Part shown: one piece after another, positions 6,371 through 6,426 of the stretch | Layout: the number at the start of each line of letters is the position of its first letter | Numbering within the stretch: position 1 is the stretch's first letter | Assembly: GCA_039804245.1 (NCBI GenBank) | Contig: JBDLWO010000058.1 | Span: 1 to 6,426 of the forward strand | DNA: 6,426 nucleotides | Direction: 5' to 3' | Source: M3007 sp039804245 | Lineage (GTDB): Bacteria > Bacteroidota > Bacteroidia > Chitinophagales > Saprospiraceae | The notes under the pieces: generated by a model | The model's database searches: none | Seen by the model: only the letters and a program-made list of their open reading frames with translations | Told to the model about the DNA's origin: nothing | Made by a program: the position numbers and the translations under genes

Positions 6371-6426
6371 GGTGTTTTAATTTTTTTGAAAATTTCAACG
6401 GCGATAAGCCTCAACAGGAGCAGCCA
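6367..6426 (-). CDS. Probable C-terminal end of an upstream gene, product unknown (truncated by window edge)
   Basis: Of the three minus-strand frames entering from the right edge, only one stays open to the DsrE-like start. It encodes WLLLLRLIAVEIFKKIKTP and stops at a TGA (6369-6367) that overlaps the next ATG as ATGA. A hydrophobic run ending in a Lys-rich tail looks like the cytoplasmic end of a membrane protein. ATGA overlaps are typical of translationally coupled operon genes. With only 19 codons this could be chance, and no family can be named. Confidence 0.4.
   Translation of the reverse strand, partial: WLLLLRLIAVEIFKKIKTP

Overview
The window looks like chromosomal DNA of a member of the Bacteroidota, probably from a free-living, moderate-GC lineage such as Chitinophagia or Sphingobacteriia; the class is a guess. 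The evidence is a large outer-membrane TonB-dependent receptor with the typical C-terminal ending (PNYLTGRRLN...MEF), the near absence of Shine-Dalgarno sequences, Bacteroidota-style -7 promoter boxes (TAACTTTG, TACCTTTA), and an exported DsrE-like protein ending in YIKAGF. No transposase, tRNA, rRNA, CRISPR array or phage gene is visible. Coding density is very high and no gene-free stretch exceeds about 60 bases.

Layout: (1) 1-1802, plus strand, is the C-terminal 599 residues of a TonB-dependent receptor whose plug and N-terminus lie beyond the left edge. (2) 1812-2588, plus strand, is a PaaG-like crotonase-fold isomerase starting 9 bases after the receptor stop. (3) 2636-3448, plus strand, is a membrane-anchored GH25 muramidase that must use a non-ATG start, best TTG. 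(4) 3503-5227, plus strand, is a bacterial dynamin-like GTPase behind a putative promoter and an inverted repeat. (5) 5285-5944, plus strand, is a short-type phosphatidylserine decarboxylase. (6) 5948-6370, minus strand, is a secreted DsrE/DsrF-like protein that converges on psd with only 3 bases between stops. (7) 6367-6426, minus strand, is the probable last 19 codons of an upstream gene, overlapping the DsrE-like start by ATGA.

How the genes fit together: four of the five plus-strand genes act at the envelope (outer-membrane transport, peptidoglycan cleavage, membrane remodelling, phosphatidylethanolamine synthesis). The dynamin-like GTPase followed by psd is the most suggestive pairing: a membrane-shaping GTPase next to the enzyme that makes the main zwitterionic phospholipid. 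PaaG is the outlier, a single phenylacetate-pathway enzyme with no other paa gene in view. I do not see a clearly new multi-gene system. The dynamin/psd locus with its compact promoter region is the best candidate for a closer look.
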